Shown one piece after another: positions 15,454 to 26,789 of a stretch of DNA of 64,000 bases. Under the pieces are notes generated by a model. It was not told where the DNA came from, did not search any database, and saw only the letters and a program-made list of their open reading frames with translations. Location of the stretch: positions 186,001 to 250,000 of the forward strand of contig JOEL01000004.1 of assembly GCA_000720995.1 (NCBI GenBank), written 5' to 3'. A program made the position numbers and the translations under genes. Origin of the DNA: Streptomyces celluloflavus. GTDB lineage: Bacteria; Actinomycetota; Actinomycetes; Streptomycetales; Streptomycetaceae. Numbering within the stretch: the stretch's first letter is position 1; each line of letters opens with the position of its first letter.

Positions 15454-18189
15454 TCAGTGCGCCGCCGACTCCCAGTCCGTGCCGGAGCCGACCGAGACGT
15501 CGAGCGGGGCGCTCAGTTCGACGGCGGCGGCCATTTCCCGGCGGACCAGTTCCTCGACCTTCTCGCGCTCGCCGGGGGCCACCTCGACCACGATTTCGTC
15601 GTGGACCTGGAGCAGCATCCGGGACGCCAGCTTCGCCTCGCGCAGCGCCGCGTCGACCTTCAGCATGGCGATCTTGACGATATCGGCGGCGGTGCCCTGG
15701 ATCGGGGCGTTCAGCGCCATCCGCTCGGCCATCTCGCGGCGCTGGCGGTTGTCGCTGTTGAGGTCCGGGAGGTAGCGGCGGCGGCCGAGGATCGTCTCCG
15801 TGTAGCCGGTGGCGCGGGCCTCCTCCACCACGCGCTGGAGGTAGTCGCGCACCCCGCCGAACCGCTCGAAGAAGTTGTCCATCAGCTTGCGGGCCTCATC
15901 GGGCTGGATGCCCAGCTGCTGGGAGAGGCCGAACGCCGACAGACCGTACGCCAGACCGTAGGACATCGCCTTGATCTTGCGGCGCATCTCCGGATCGACC
16001 TGGTCCTTGCCGACCGAGAAGACATGGGAGGCGACGGTGGTGTGCAGGTCCTCACCGGAGGTGAACGCCGCCAGCAGGCCCTCGTCCTCGGAGAGGTGGG
16101 CCATCACCCGCAGCTCGATCTGGCTGTAGTCGGCGGTCAGCAGCGATTCGAAGCCCTCGCCGACGACGAAGCCGCGGCGGATCGCCCGGCCCTCGTCCGT
16201 CCGCACCGGGATGTTCTGGAGGTTCGGGTCGGTCGAGGAGAGCCGGCCGGTGGCGGCCACCGTCTGGTTGAAGGTGGTGTGGATCCGGCCGTCGGCGGCG
16301 ATGGTCTTGATCAGGCCCTCGACCGTCGTGCGCAGCTTGGCCTGCTCCCGGTGCCTGAGCATGATCACCGGGAGTTCGTTCTCGGTCTGGGCGGCCAGCC
16401 AGGCGAGGGCGTCGGCGTCGGTGGTGTAGCCCGTCTTGGTCTTCTTGGTCTTGGGCAGGCCCAGCTCGCCGAAGAGGACCTCCTGGAGCTGCTTGGGCGA
16501 ACCCAGGTTGAACTCGTGCCCCGCGGCGGCGTGCGCCTCCTGCACGGCCTGCTGCACGGCGCCCGCGAACTGCTGCTCCAGCTGCTCCAGCCAGCCGTGG
16601 TCCGCGGCGATCCCGGCCCGCTCCATCCGGGCCAGCAGCACGCTGGTCGGCAGCTCCACCTCGCGCAGCAGCTCGGCCGCGCCGACCTCCGCCAGCTTGG
16701 TCCCGAACGCCGCGCCCAGGTCCAGGACCGTCCGCGCCTGGCCCATCAGGGCGTCCGCCTCGGCCTGCTCGTCGGCGCCGAAGGCCAGCTGGCCGTCGGC
16801 CGCCACCGGGGCGAGATCGCGCCCCAGATACTCGATGGAGAGGGCGTCCAGCGCAAAGGAGCGGCGGCCGGGCTTGACCAGATAGGCGGCCAGCGCGGTG
16901 TCCATCGTGACGCCGTCGACGGACCAGCCGTGCTCGCCGAAGACCCGCATCAGGACCTTGGCGTTGTGCATCACCTTGGGCCGGGCACCGTCCGCGCTCC
17001 AGGCGGCGAACGCCCGCTCATCCGCCTCGTCGAGCTGGGCCGGGTCGAACCAGGCGGCCGGGCCGCCGGCCGCGGCCAGCGCCACCTCGGCGACGCTGCC
17101 GGTGCCCAGCGTCCAGACGTCGACCGTCGCCACGCCCAGCGGACCCGCGCCGTGCTCGGCCAGCCACGGGGCGAGCTCGCCCGCGCCGATGACCGTGCCG
17201 TCCACCTCGACACCGGCGGCCGGCGCGGCCTCGTCGGCGGTCTCCGCCGCGCCCGGGTCCACGGCGTGCAGCCGGTCCCGCAGGCCCTGGTTGCGGATCT
17301 CCAGCGCGTCCAGGAAGACCTTGAGCGCCTGGCGGTCGTACGCCTCGCGGGCCAGCTCCTGCGGGCCGCAGGGCAGCTCGACGTCGCGGACCATCTCCGT
17401 CAGCCGGCGGTTGAGCTTGACCGACTCCAGGTGGTCACGGAAATTCTGCCCCGCCTTGCCCTTGACCTCCTCGGCCCGCGCCACCAGCTCCGCGAACGAA
17501 CCGAACTGGTGGATCCACTTGGTGGCGGTCTTCTCCCCCACGCCCGGGATGCCGGGGAGGTTGTCCGACGGGTCGCCGCGCAGCGCCGCGAAGTCCGGAT
17601 ACTGCGCCGGGGTGAGGCCGTACTTCTCCTCGACCTTCTCGGGGGTGAAGCGCGTCAGCTCCGAGACACCCTTGGTGGGGTAGAGGACCGTGACATCGTC
17701 GGTGATGAGCTGGAAGGAGTCGCGGTCGCCCGTGACGATCGCGACCTCGAAACCCGCCGCCGTCGCCTGGGTGGCCAGCGTGGCGATGACGTCGTCCGCC
17801 TCGTACCCCTCGACGGCGAAGCGCTTGACGTGCATCGCGTCGAGCAGCTCGCCGATCAGCTCGACCTGGCCCTTGAACTCGTCGGGCGTCTTGGAGCGGT
17901 TCGCCTTGTACTCCGGGAACTCCTCGGAGCGCCAGGTCTTGCGCGAGACGTCGAACGCCACCGCGAAATGTGTGGGCGCCTCATCGCGCAGAGTGTTCGC
18001 GAGCATCGACGCGAAGCCGTAGATCGCATTGGTCGGCTGCCCCATGGCGGTGGTGAAATTCTCCACCGGGAGGGCGAAGAACGCCCGGTACGCCATGGAA
18101 TGCCCGTCCATCAGGAGCAGGCGGGGACGACCGCCCGCCGCCGCCTCGGTGCCGGTCGCTTCGCTCTTCTTCGCTGCCTTTGCTGCCAC
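15454..18189 (-). CDS. polA: DNA polymerase I
   Basis: A 911-residue repair/replication polymerase. The N-terminal 5'-3' exonuclease domain (about 20-320) begins LLLMDGHSMAYRAFF and has the acidic clusters EGYEADDVIA and TGDRDSFQL. The family A polymerase domain fills the C-terminus, with motif A DYSQIELRVMAHLS, motif B RRKIKAMSYGLAYG and motif C LQVHDEIVVEV. The middle 3'-5' exonuclease-like domain lacks the first Asp-x-Glu pair (VATVDVW stands in its place) and the second conserved Asp, so proofreading is probably lost. The GTG start gives VAAKAAKK, the usual actinobacterial N-terminus. It is divergent from the molybdo-oxidoreductase gene. Confidence 0.96.
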   Translation of the reverse strand: MAAKAAKKSEATGTEAAAGGRPRLLLMDGHSMAYRAFFALPVENFTTAMGQPTNAIYGFASMLANTLRDEAPTHFAVAFDVSRKTWRSEEFPEYKANRSKTPDEFKGQVELIGELLDAMHVKRFAVEGYEADDVIATLATQATAAGFEVAIVTGDRDSFQLITDDVTVLYPTKGVSELTRFTPEKVEEKYGLTPAQYPDFAALRGDPSDNLPGIPGVGEKTATKWIHQFGSFAELVARAEEVKGKAGQNFRDHLESVKLNRRLTEMVRDVELPCGPQELAREAYDRQALKVFLDALEIRNQGLRDRLHAVDPGAAETADEAAPAAGVEVDGTVIGAGELAPWLAEHGAGPLGVATVDVWTLGTGSVAEVALAAAGGPAAWFDPAQLDEADERAFAAWSADGARPKVMHNAKVLMRVFGEHGWSVDGVTMDTALAAYLVKPGRRSFALDALSIEYLGRDLAPVAADGQLAFGADEQAEADALMGQARTVLDLGAAFGTKLAEVGAAELLREVELPTSVLLARMERAGIAADHGWLEQLEQQFAGAVQQAVQEAHAAAGHEFNLGSPKQLQEVLFGELGLPKTKKTKTGYTTDADALAWLAAQTENELPVIMLRHREQAKLRTTVEGLIKTIAADGRIHTTFNQTVAATGRLSSTDPNLQNIPVRTDEGRAIRRGFVVGEGFESLLTADYSQIELRVMAHLSEDEGLLAAFTSGEDLHTTVASHVFSVGKDQVDPEMRRKIKAMSYGLAYGLSAFGLSQQLGIQPDEARKLMDNFFERFGGVRDYLQRVVEEARATGYTETILGRRRYLPDLNSDNRQRREMAERMALNAPIQGTAADIVKIAMLKVDAALREAKLASRMLLQVHDEIVVEVAPGEREKVEELVRREMAAAVELSAPLDVSVGSGTDWESAAH

Positions 18190-18413
18190 GCCCCCGATCC
18201 TGCCACGCCCCACTGACAATCCCCGCCGCGACGGCCACGCAGGCCGCCCGCGCCCCGCCCCGCCCCGCGCCCGCCGACCCGCCAGGCACGGCCGCTCCCC
18301 CGCCGCCGCCCCTACACCGTCCCTCCCTTCCGTGACAGGATTGAGTGTGTACGGCAACGATCCGCCGCGCCCCGGCGGAGACCGCACCATCACTCGGCTC
18401 AAGGGAGAGCGCC

Positions 18414-20711
<2,298 letters not shown>

Positions 20712-20826
20712 CCGCCCGCCGCCGTACGGCGGGACCGCAACCCCGCGCCGAGCGCCCGCTCAGTGGCCTGATAAGAACATCCACAGACCGACAGCGATCA
20801 TGTGCGAGCGAACGGAGCGGCAGGGC

Positions 20827-21300
20827 ATGGGCGAGCAGAGATCCACGAAGTTCCCGCAGGAGGTCCTCGACCGGTGGGCCGACCTCGGCCTCGACCTGTC
20901 CACCCTCTTCTCCGCCGGGGACCTCGGCCGCCGGATGGGCGTGCAGGTGCTGGAGGCCGCCCCCGACCGCGTCGTCGGCACCATGCCCGTCGAGGGCAAC
21001 ACCCAGCCCTACGGACTGCTGCACGGCGGCGCCTCCGCCGTCCTCGCCGAAACCCTCGGCTCCGTCGGCGCCATGCTGCACGGCGGCCCCGCCAAGATCG
21101 CGGTCGGCGTCGACCTCAACTGCACCCACCACCGGGGCGCCCGCTCCGGCCTGGTCACCGGCGTCGCCCTCCCCGTCCACCGGGGCCGCACCACCGCCAC
21201 GTACGAGATCGCCGTCACCGACGAGCACGACAAGCGGGTCTGCACCGCCCGGCTGACCTGCCTGCTGCGGGACGCGGACCCCACCGCCCACCACGGCTGA
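20827..21300 (+). CDS. Hotdog-fold thioesterase (PaaI/4HBT type)
   Basis: A 157-residue acyl-CoA thioesterase-like protein. The hotdog core is clear: MPVEGNTQPYGLLHGGASAVLAETLGS holds the family HGG motif and the acidic residue on the helix, followed by VGVDLNCTHHRGARSG and the LTCLLRD ending. Similar to PaaI/MenI-like enzymes that hydrolyse aromatic or small acyl-CoA thioesters; the substrate is unassigned. The MGEQ start was preferred over an in-frame ATG nine codons upstream because it matches the family N-terminus as I remember it. It is separated from the ABC operon by a terminator. Confidence 0.87.
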   Translation: MGEQRSTKFPQEVLDRWADLGLDLSTLFSAGDLGRRMGVQVLEAAPDRVVGTMPVEGNTQPYGLLHGGASAVLAETLGSVGAMLHGGPAKIAVGVDLNCTHHRGARSGLVTGVALPVHRGRTTATYEIAVTDEHDKRVCTARLTCLLRDADPTAHHG

Positions 21301-21328
21301 CGCCACCCGCATCGGCCGCCCCACCCGT

Positions 21329-21364
21329 TACGGCCCCGCCCGGCACCTCCGGAGCGGGGCCGTA
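21329..21364 (+). terminator. Terminator after the thioesterase gene
   Basis: Perfect 11-bp stem TACGGCCCCGC / GCGGGGCCGTA (21329-21339 with 21354-21364), loop of 14 nt, 28 bp past the stop codon. Confidence 0.82.
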
Positions 21365-21802
21365 CGCATTCCCACGCTCCCGTCAGGGCGGCCCCGCGCC
21401 CCCTTTCCGTAACGCTTCGTAACACCCGTGCGATGCCGCGCCACCCCCGTATCCAGGGCTTCTCACCCGCCCCGTCCGCACCGCGCGCACCGCTTCCGAT
21501 AACCGGACGCACCTCCGTCACCGTGCGCCAAATCCCCTTGTGGAAGTGCGAGTTCACCTTCCGCTCAGCGCTCGCACCCGCGGTAAGGACCATGACGGCA
21601 TAACGCTCATCGCATGACATAACAAGAGCGTCACATCCTTCACAGCGCCACTCCCGGGAAATCGAACACCCCTCTAGAGTCACCGCCAGTCACCGACGCC
21701 GCCGGGCGCGCTGCAAGCACGGACCCCTGTACCACGCCGTACCGCCCGGTGCGCGAAACGGCCGTGCGACACGCAATGGCCGCGCCAGGGAAAGGACTGA
21801 TC
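21365..21802 (+). promoter_or_regulatory. Upstream region of the branched-chain amino acid ABC operon
   Basis: About 440 bp without a gene. It carries two CGTAAC direct repeats at a 10-bp spacing (21408-21413, 21418-21423), an inverted repeat ACGCTC / GAGCGT (21603-21608 with 21626-21631) embedding two CATGAC/CATAAC-like elements, and a -10-like TAGAGT (21675-21680) without a clear -35. These look like operator material for a nutrient-responsive regulator; the factor is not identified. Confidence 0.4.
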
Positions 21803-23041
21803 GTGCGTCACCGTTCTCTGCTCATACTCACCACCGCGGTCACCGCAGGCGCCCTCACGCTCTCCGCGTGCGGCTCCCGGAGCGACGACAAGAAGAGCGG
21901 CGGCGGATCCGCGGCCACCGTCGTCATCGGCGTCGACGCCCCCATCACCGGCGAGCTCTCCGCACTGGGCCTGGGCATGCGCAACTCCGTCCAGCTCGCC
22001 ATCGACACCGCCAACAAGACCTCCGAGGTCAAAGGCGTCACCTTCCGGCTCGAAGCCCTCGACGACAAGGCCCTGCCCAACGTCGGCCAGCAGAACGCCA
22101 CCAAACTCGCCGGCGACAAGGACGTCCTGGGCCTCGTCGGCCCGATCAACTCCGGCGTCGCCCAGTCGATGCAGCAGATCTCCCAGCAGAACGGCCTCAC
22201 CCTGATCTCCCCGGCGAACACCACGCCCGACCTGACCCAGGGCAAGGACTGGAAACAGAACAGACGCGTCCGCCAGTTCACCACCTATTTCCGCACCGCC
22301 ACCACCGACGAGATCCAGGGCGCCTTCGACGGCCAGTTCGCCTGGGAGAAACTCAAGGCCAAGACGGCCTACGTCATCGACGACCAGAAGACCTACGGCG
22401 TCGGCCTGGCCTCATCCTTCAAGGACCAGTTCCGCAAGCTCGGCGGCACCATCGCCGGCAGCGAACACATCAGCCCCGACGACCGCGACTTCAAGGCCGT
22501 CGTCTCCAAGGCCGTCGCCGCCCGGCCCGATCTGGTCTTCTACGGCGGCGAATACCCCGCCTCCGGCCCCCTCAGCCAGCAGCTCAAGGACGGCGGCCTC
22601 AGCGTCCCCCTCATGGGCGGCGACGGCATGTACAGCGCCGACTACATCAAGCTCAACAAGAAGGCGCAGGGCGACTACGCCTCCTCCATCGGCAAACCCG
22701 TCGAACAGCTCCCCTCCGCCAAGAAGTTCATCGCCGACTACAAGGCCGCCCACTTCAAGGAGGCATACGAGACATACGGCGGCTCCGCCTACGACGCCGC
22801 CTGGTCCCTCGTCCAGGCCGTCAAGAAAGTCGTCGCCGACAACGGCGGCACACTCCCCGCCGACGCCCGCAAAAAAGTCGTCACCGCGATGAACAAGGTC
22901 TCCTTCGACGGCGTCACCGGCCCCATCTCCTACGACGCCTACGGCGACACCACCAACACCATGATCACCGCCTACCAGGTCGACAAGGGCACCTGGGTCT
23001 CCCGCTTCAGCGCGGAATTCAAGAAGTTCGACAAGAGCTGA
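21803..23041 (+). CDS. Branched-chain amino acid ABC transporter substrate-binding lipoprotein
   Basis: A 412-residue lipoprotein with a signal ending in the lipobox LSAC (Cys at about 24), to be lipidated by Lgt. The mature part is a type I periplasmic-binding fold of the LivJ/LivK family: VVIGVDAPITGELSALGLGMRNSVQLA, then VLGLVGPINSGVAQSMQQI and ISPANTTPDLTQG. It should capture branched-chain amino acids or a related amide at the outer face of the membrane. The GTG start follows AGGGAAAGGA at 6-7 nt. First gene of a five-gene operon with two permeases and two ATPases. Confidence 0.95.
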   Translation: MRHRSLLILTTAVTAGALTLSACGSRSDDKKSGGGSAATVVIGVDAPITGELSALGLGMRNSVQLAIDTANKTSEVKGVTFRLEALDDKALPNVGQQNATKLAGDKDVLGLVGPINSGVAQSMQQISQQNGLTLISPANTTPDLTQGKDWKQNRRVRQFTTYFRTATTDEIQGAFDGQFAWEKLKAKTAYVIDDQKTYGVGLASSFKDQFRKLGGTIAGSEHISPDDRDFKAVVSKAVAARPDLVFYGGEYPASGPLSQQLKDGGLSVPLMGGDGMYSADYIKLNKKAQGDYASSIGKPVEQLPSAKKFIADYKAAHFKEAYETYGGSAYDAAWSLVQAVKKVVADNGGTLPADARKKVVTAMNKVSFDGVTGPISYDAYGDTTNTMITAYQVDKGTWVSRFSAEFKKFDKS

Positions 23042-23165
23042 CCGGCCCGCACCACACCGGCCGGTGACCCCGGGCCGCACCAGGACGCCCCACGCCCCTG
23101 GCGCGGCCCGCGGCACACCGGCACCCGGAACTCCCCGTCACTTCCCACCCCTCGGAGGCCCAGCG

Positions 23166-24095
23166 GTGAGCGAACTGCCGCAACAGCTGGCCAACGGACT
23201 CATCCTCGGCGCGATGTACGGACTCATCGCGATCGGCTACACGATGGTCTACGGCATCGTCCAGCTCATCAACTTCGCCCACGGCGAGATCTTCATGGTC
23301 GGCGGCTTCGGCGCGCTCAGCGTCCACCTCGCACTCCCCGCCGCCACCCCGCTCGCCCTCGCGCTGCCCGCCATGCTCCTCGGCGGCATCGCCGTATCCG
23401 TCCTCGTCGGCGTCGCGGCGGAACGGTTCGCCTACCGGCCGCTGCGCGGCGCGCCCCGACTGGCCCCGCTCATCACCGCCATCGGGCTCTCCCTCGCCCT
23501 CCAGCAGGCCGTCTGGCGCTGGTACCCCGACGGCAAACAGGCCCGCGTCTTCCCCCAGTTCAAGGGCGGCGCCCTCGACATCCTGGGCGCCACCGTCCAG
23601 CGCGGCGACCTCTTCGTCATCGTCGCCGCCCCCGTCTGCATGATCGCCCTCGGCCTGTTCGTCGGCAGAACCCGCAGCGGCCGCGCCATGCAGGCCACCG
23701 CCCAGGACCCCGACACCGCCAGGCTCATGGGCATCAACACCGACCGCATCATCGTCCTCGCCTTCGCCATCGGCGCCGCCTTCGCCGGCGTCGCCGCCGT
23801 CGCCTACGGCCTGCGCACCGGCGAGGTGCAGTTCCGCATGGGCTTCATCATGGGCCTCAAAGCCTTCACCGCCGCCGTCCTCGGCGGCATCGGCAACGTC
23901 TACGGCGCCATGCTCGGCGGCCTCGTCCTCGGCGTCGCCGAAGCGCTCGCCACCGCCTACGTCGAAGAAATCCCCGGCATGCAGCAATTCGGCGGCGGAG
24001 CCTGGAAGGACGTCTGGGCCTTCGTCCTCCTCATCCTCGTACTCCTCCTGAGACCTCAGGGCCTCCTGGGCGAACGCGTCGCGGATCGGGCGTGA
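23166..24095 (+). CDS. livH: Branched-chain amino acid ABC transporter permease (LivH type)
   Basis: A 309-residue polytopic permease with about eight hydrophobic segments. It has the family opening LANGLILGAMYGLIAIGYTMVYGIVQLINFAHGEIFM and the cytoplasmic coupling region SGRAMQATAQDPDTARLMGINTDRII, where the conserved EAA-like loop contacts the ATPases. Its stop overlaps the next start (GTGA), indicating translational coupling with livM. GGAGG precedes the GTG start by about 7 nt. Confidence 0.95.
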   Translation: MSELPQQLANGLILGAMYGLIAIGYTMVYGIVQLINFAHGEIFMVGGFGALSVHLALPAATPLALALPAMLLGGIAVSVLVGVAAERFAYRPLRGAPRLAPLITAIGLSLALQQAVWRWYPDGKQARVFPQFKGGALDILGATVQRGDLFVIVAAPVCMIALGLFVGRTRSGRAMQATAQDPDTARLMGINTDRIIVLAFAIGAAFAGVAAVAYGLRTGEVQFRMGFIMGLKAFTAAVLGGIGNVYGAMLGGLVLGVAEALATAYVEEIPGMQQFGGGAWKDVWAFVLLILVLLLRPQGLLGERVADRA

Positions 24096-25924
24096 TACCG
24101 ATGAACACCGACACCCCTGGCACCACTGACACCACCAAATCCGCTGCCACGACACCACACACCCACCCCGGCGTCCTCCCCCTCCCCGAACGCGCCGCCC
24201 GCATCACCACCGCCACGGCCGCCCTCACCACCGCCGCCACCACCGCCCTCGCCTGGACCTGGAGCAGCGCCTTCCCCGGCGACCTCACCTACTACGGATC
24301 CCCCGCCGGCCTGCAAACCGTCACCCTCGCCGGCGGCCTCCTCACCCTCCTCCTCGCCACCGCCGGACTCGGCGTCCCCGGTCTGCGCCGGCTCACCCCC
24401 GGCGGCCGCAACGCCTCCGTACTCCTCGCCGCCCTCGCCACGTTCGCCACCACCTGGTTCACCCTCATCGCCATCGCCGTCGACCTCGGCGGCCTCGTCA
24501 ACCTCGAACCCGGCGGCTTCCTCGCCGGCATCACCTCCCTCACCACCCTCATCGGTGCCCTCGGCCTGCCCGCCGACCGCACCACCACCCCACCTCCCAC
24601 CACCACCTGGCAGCGCTTCACCGGCGCCCTCGCCGCCACCCCCGTACGACGCCGCACCCTGTCCCTCCCGCCCTGGGCCGAGATCCTGCTCATCGCCGCC
24701 GCGTTCGCCGCCGGACTCGCCGCCTTCACCTACGGCATCGACACCGACGACGGCCCGCCCTTCGTCGGCTACCTCCTGTTCATGGTGCTCGCCGTCCCCG
24801 CCCTCCACCGGGCCGGACTCCTCGCACGGCTCACCGAACTCACCCACCGACACCGGGGCGTGGCACTCGGCGCGGCCTTCGCCGCCGCCGCCGGCTTCCC
24901 CTTCACCCAGGACACCGACCAGTACACGATCATCGGCGCCAACATCCTGATCTTCGCCACCGTCGCCCTGGGCCTCAACGTCGTCGTCGGCCTCGCCGGA
25001 CTCCTCGACCTCGGCTACGTCGCCTTCCTCGGCGTCGGCGCCTACGCGGCCGCCCTCGTCTCCGGCTCCCCCGAATCCACCCTCGGCCTCCACTTCCCCT
25101 TCTGGGCGGCCCTCCTCACCGGAGCCGCCGCCTCACTCGTCTTCGGCGTCCTCATCGGCGCGCCCACCCTCCGACTGCGCGGCGACTATCTCGCCATCGT
25201 CACCCTCGGCTTCGGCGAGATCTTCCGCATCGCCATGCTCAACCTCAACGGCACCACCGGCCCCGACATCACCAACGGCGCCATGGGCATCCCCAACATC
25301 CCCAACCTCGAAATATTCGGCTTCAACTTCGGCGAACCCCACCACATCCTCGGCATCCCCCTCGCCACCTACGGCAACTACTACCTGCTCATGATCTTCG
25401 TGACCGCCTTCGTCGTCCTGGTCTTCCGCCGCGCCGCCGACTCCCGCATCGGCCGCGCCTGGATCGCCATCCGCGAAGACGAAACCGCCGCCATCGCCAT
25501 GGGCATCAACAGCTTCCGCCTGCGCCTCCTGGCCTTCGCCCTCGGCGCCGCCCTCGCCGGACTCGCCGGCACCGTCCACGCCCATGTCGTCACCACCGCC
25601 ACCCCCGAACAGTTCCAGTTCGCCGGGCCCCAGCCGCCCAACTCCGCCTTCCTCCTCGCCGCCGTCATCCTCGGCGGGATGGGCACCCTCAGCGGCCCCC
25701 TCGTCGGCGCCGCCCTGCTCTTCCTCATCCCCGCCAAACTCGACTTCCTCCAGGACTACCAGCTGCTCCTCTTCGGCATCGCCCTCGTCCTGCTGATGCG
25801 CCTACGGCCCGAAGGGCTCATCCCCGACCGCAGAAAGCAGCTCGAATTCCACGAGGACAACCGGCCCGGCCCGCCCCTCCCCGGCCCCGGCGCGACACCC
25901 GGCTCCACTCCGGCGAAGGGCTGA
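24092..25924 (+). CDS. livM: Branched-chain amino acid ABC transporter permease (LivM type)
   Basis: A 610-residue permease, about 250-300 residues longer than E. coli-type LivM cores. The C-terminal half (from about residue 290, TIIGANILIFATVALGLNVVVGLAGLLDLGYVAF region) is the conserved permease with the SRIGRAWIAIREDETAAIAMGIN coupling loop. The extra N-terminal half has several additional hydrophobic helices and no assigned role, though long LivM proteins of this kind are, as far as I recall, usual in Streptomyces. The start is the GTG overlapping the livH stop; an in-frame ATG three codons later is an alternative. Confidence 0.93.
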   Translation: MIPMNTDTPGTTDTTKSAATTPHTHPGVLPLPERAARITTATAALTTAATTALAWTWSSAFPGDLTYYGSPAGLQTVTLAGGLLTLLLATAGLGVPGLRRLTPGGRNASVLLAALATFATTWFTLIAIAVDLGGLVNLEPGGFLAGITSLTTLIGALGLPADRTTTPPPTTTWQRFTGALAATPVRRRTLSLPPWAEILLIAAAFAAGLAAFTYGIDTDDGPPFVGYLLFMVLAVPALHRAGLLARLTELTHRHRGVALGAAFAAAAGFPFTQDTDQYTIIGANILIFATVALGLNVVVGLAGLLDLGYVAFLGVGAYAAALVSGSPESTLGLHFPFWAALLTGAAASLVFGVLIGAPTLRLRGDYLAIVTLGFGEIFRIAMLNLNGTTGPDITNGAMGIPNIPNLEIFGFNFGEPHHILGIPLATYGNYYLLMIFVTAFVVLVFRRAADSRIGRAWIAIREDETAAIAMGINSFRLRLLAFALGAALAGLAGTVHAHVVTTATPEQFQFAGPQPPNSAFLLAAVILGGMGTLSGPLVGAALLFLIPAKLDFLQDYQLLLFGIALVLLMRLRPEGLIPDRRKQLEFHEDNRPGPPLPGPGATPGSTPAKG

Positions 25925-25931
25925 GGACACC

Positions 25932-26789
25932 ATGACCACACCCACCACCCCACCCCGTGCCGGGACCATCCTGGAAGCCTCCGGCGTCACCATGCGCTTC
26001 GGCGGACTCACCGCCGTACGCGGCGTCGACCTCACCGTCAACACCGGAGAGATCGTCGGCCTCATCGGCCCCAACGGCGCCGGAAAAACCACCTTCTTCA
26101 ACTGCCTCACCGGCCTCTACGTCCCCACCGAAGGCACCGTCCGCTTCAACGGCACCCGCCTCTCCCCCAAACCCCACCTCGTCACCCAGGCCGGCATCGC
26201 CCGCACCTTCCAGAACATCCGCCTCTTCGCCAACATGACCGTCCTGGAAAACACCCTCGTCGGCCGCCACACCCGCACCAAAGAAGGACTCTGGTCCGCC
26301 CTCCTACGAGGCCCCGGCTTCAAAAAAGCCGAACGCACCTCGGAAGAACGCGCCATGGAACTCCTCGAATTCACCGGCCTCACCGCCCGACGCGACCACC
26401 TCGCCCGCAACCTCCCCTACGGCGAACAACGCAAGCTCGAAATCGCCCGCGCCCTCGCCAGCGAACCCGGTCTGCTCCTCCTGGACGAACCCACCGCCGG
26501 CATGAACCCCCACGAAACCCGCGCCACCCAGGACCTCGTCCTCGCCATCCGCGACCAAGGCACCGCCGTCCTCGTCATCGAGCACGACATGCGCTTCATC
26601 TTCAACCTCTGCGACCGCGTCGCCGTCCTCGTCCAGGGCCACAAACTCATCGAAGGCACCGCGGAAACCGTCCAGGCCGACGAACGCGTGATCGCCGCCT
26701 ACCTCGGCACCCCCACCGAAGAAGACACCACACCCCCGGCCCACCCGGCCGACCCCGCGACCCCGCCGCCACCAGGAGACCGCCGATGA
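25932..26789 (+). CDS. livG: Branched-chain amino acid ABC transporter ATPase (LivG type)
   Basis: A 285-residue ABC ATPase. Walker A is GPNGAGKTT, the signature is LPYGEQRKLEIARALA, Walker B is LLLLDEPTAGMN and the switch His is in VLVIEHDMRFI. The C-terminus has the LivG-type extension for permease binding, then a Pro/Thr-rich tail. It pairs with the LivF subunit, whose start overlaps the livG stop by 4 bp (ATGA). Confidence 0.95.
   Translation: MTTPTTPPRAGTILEASGVTMRFGGLTAVRGVDLTVNTGEIVGLIGPNGAGKTTFFNCLTGLYVPTEGTVRFNGTRLSPKPHLVTQAGIARTFQNIRLFANMTVLENTLVGRHTRTKEGLWSALLRGPGFKKAERTSEERAMELLEFTGLTARRDHLARNLPYGEQRKLEIARALASEPGLLLLDEPTAGMNPHETRATQDLVLAIRDQGTAVLVIEHDMRFIFNLCDRVAVLVQGHKLIEGTAETVQADERVIAAYLGTPTEEDTTPPAHPADPATPPPPGDRR

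Noticed and set aside
24056-25093. Minus-strand Gly/Glu-rich open frame opposite livM
   Set aside because: Composition is that of a complementary shadow; livM has conserved permease motifs and coupled overlaps.
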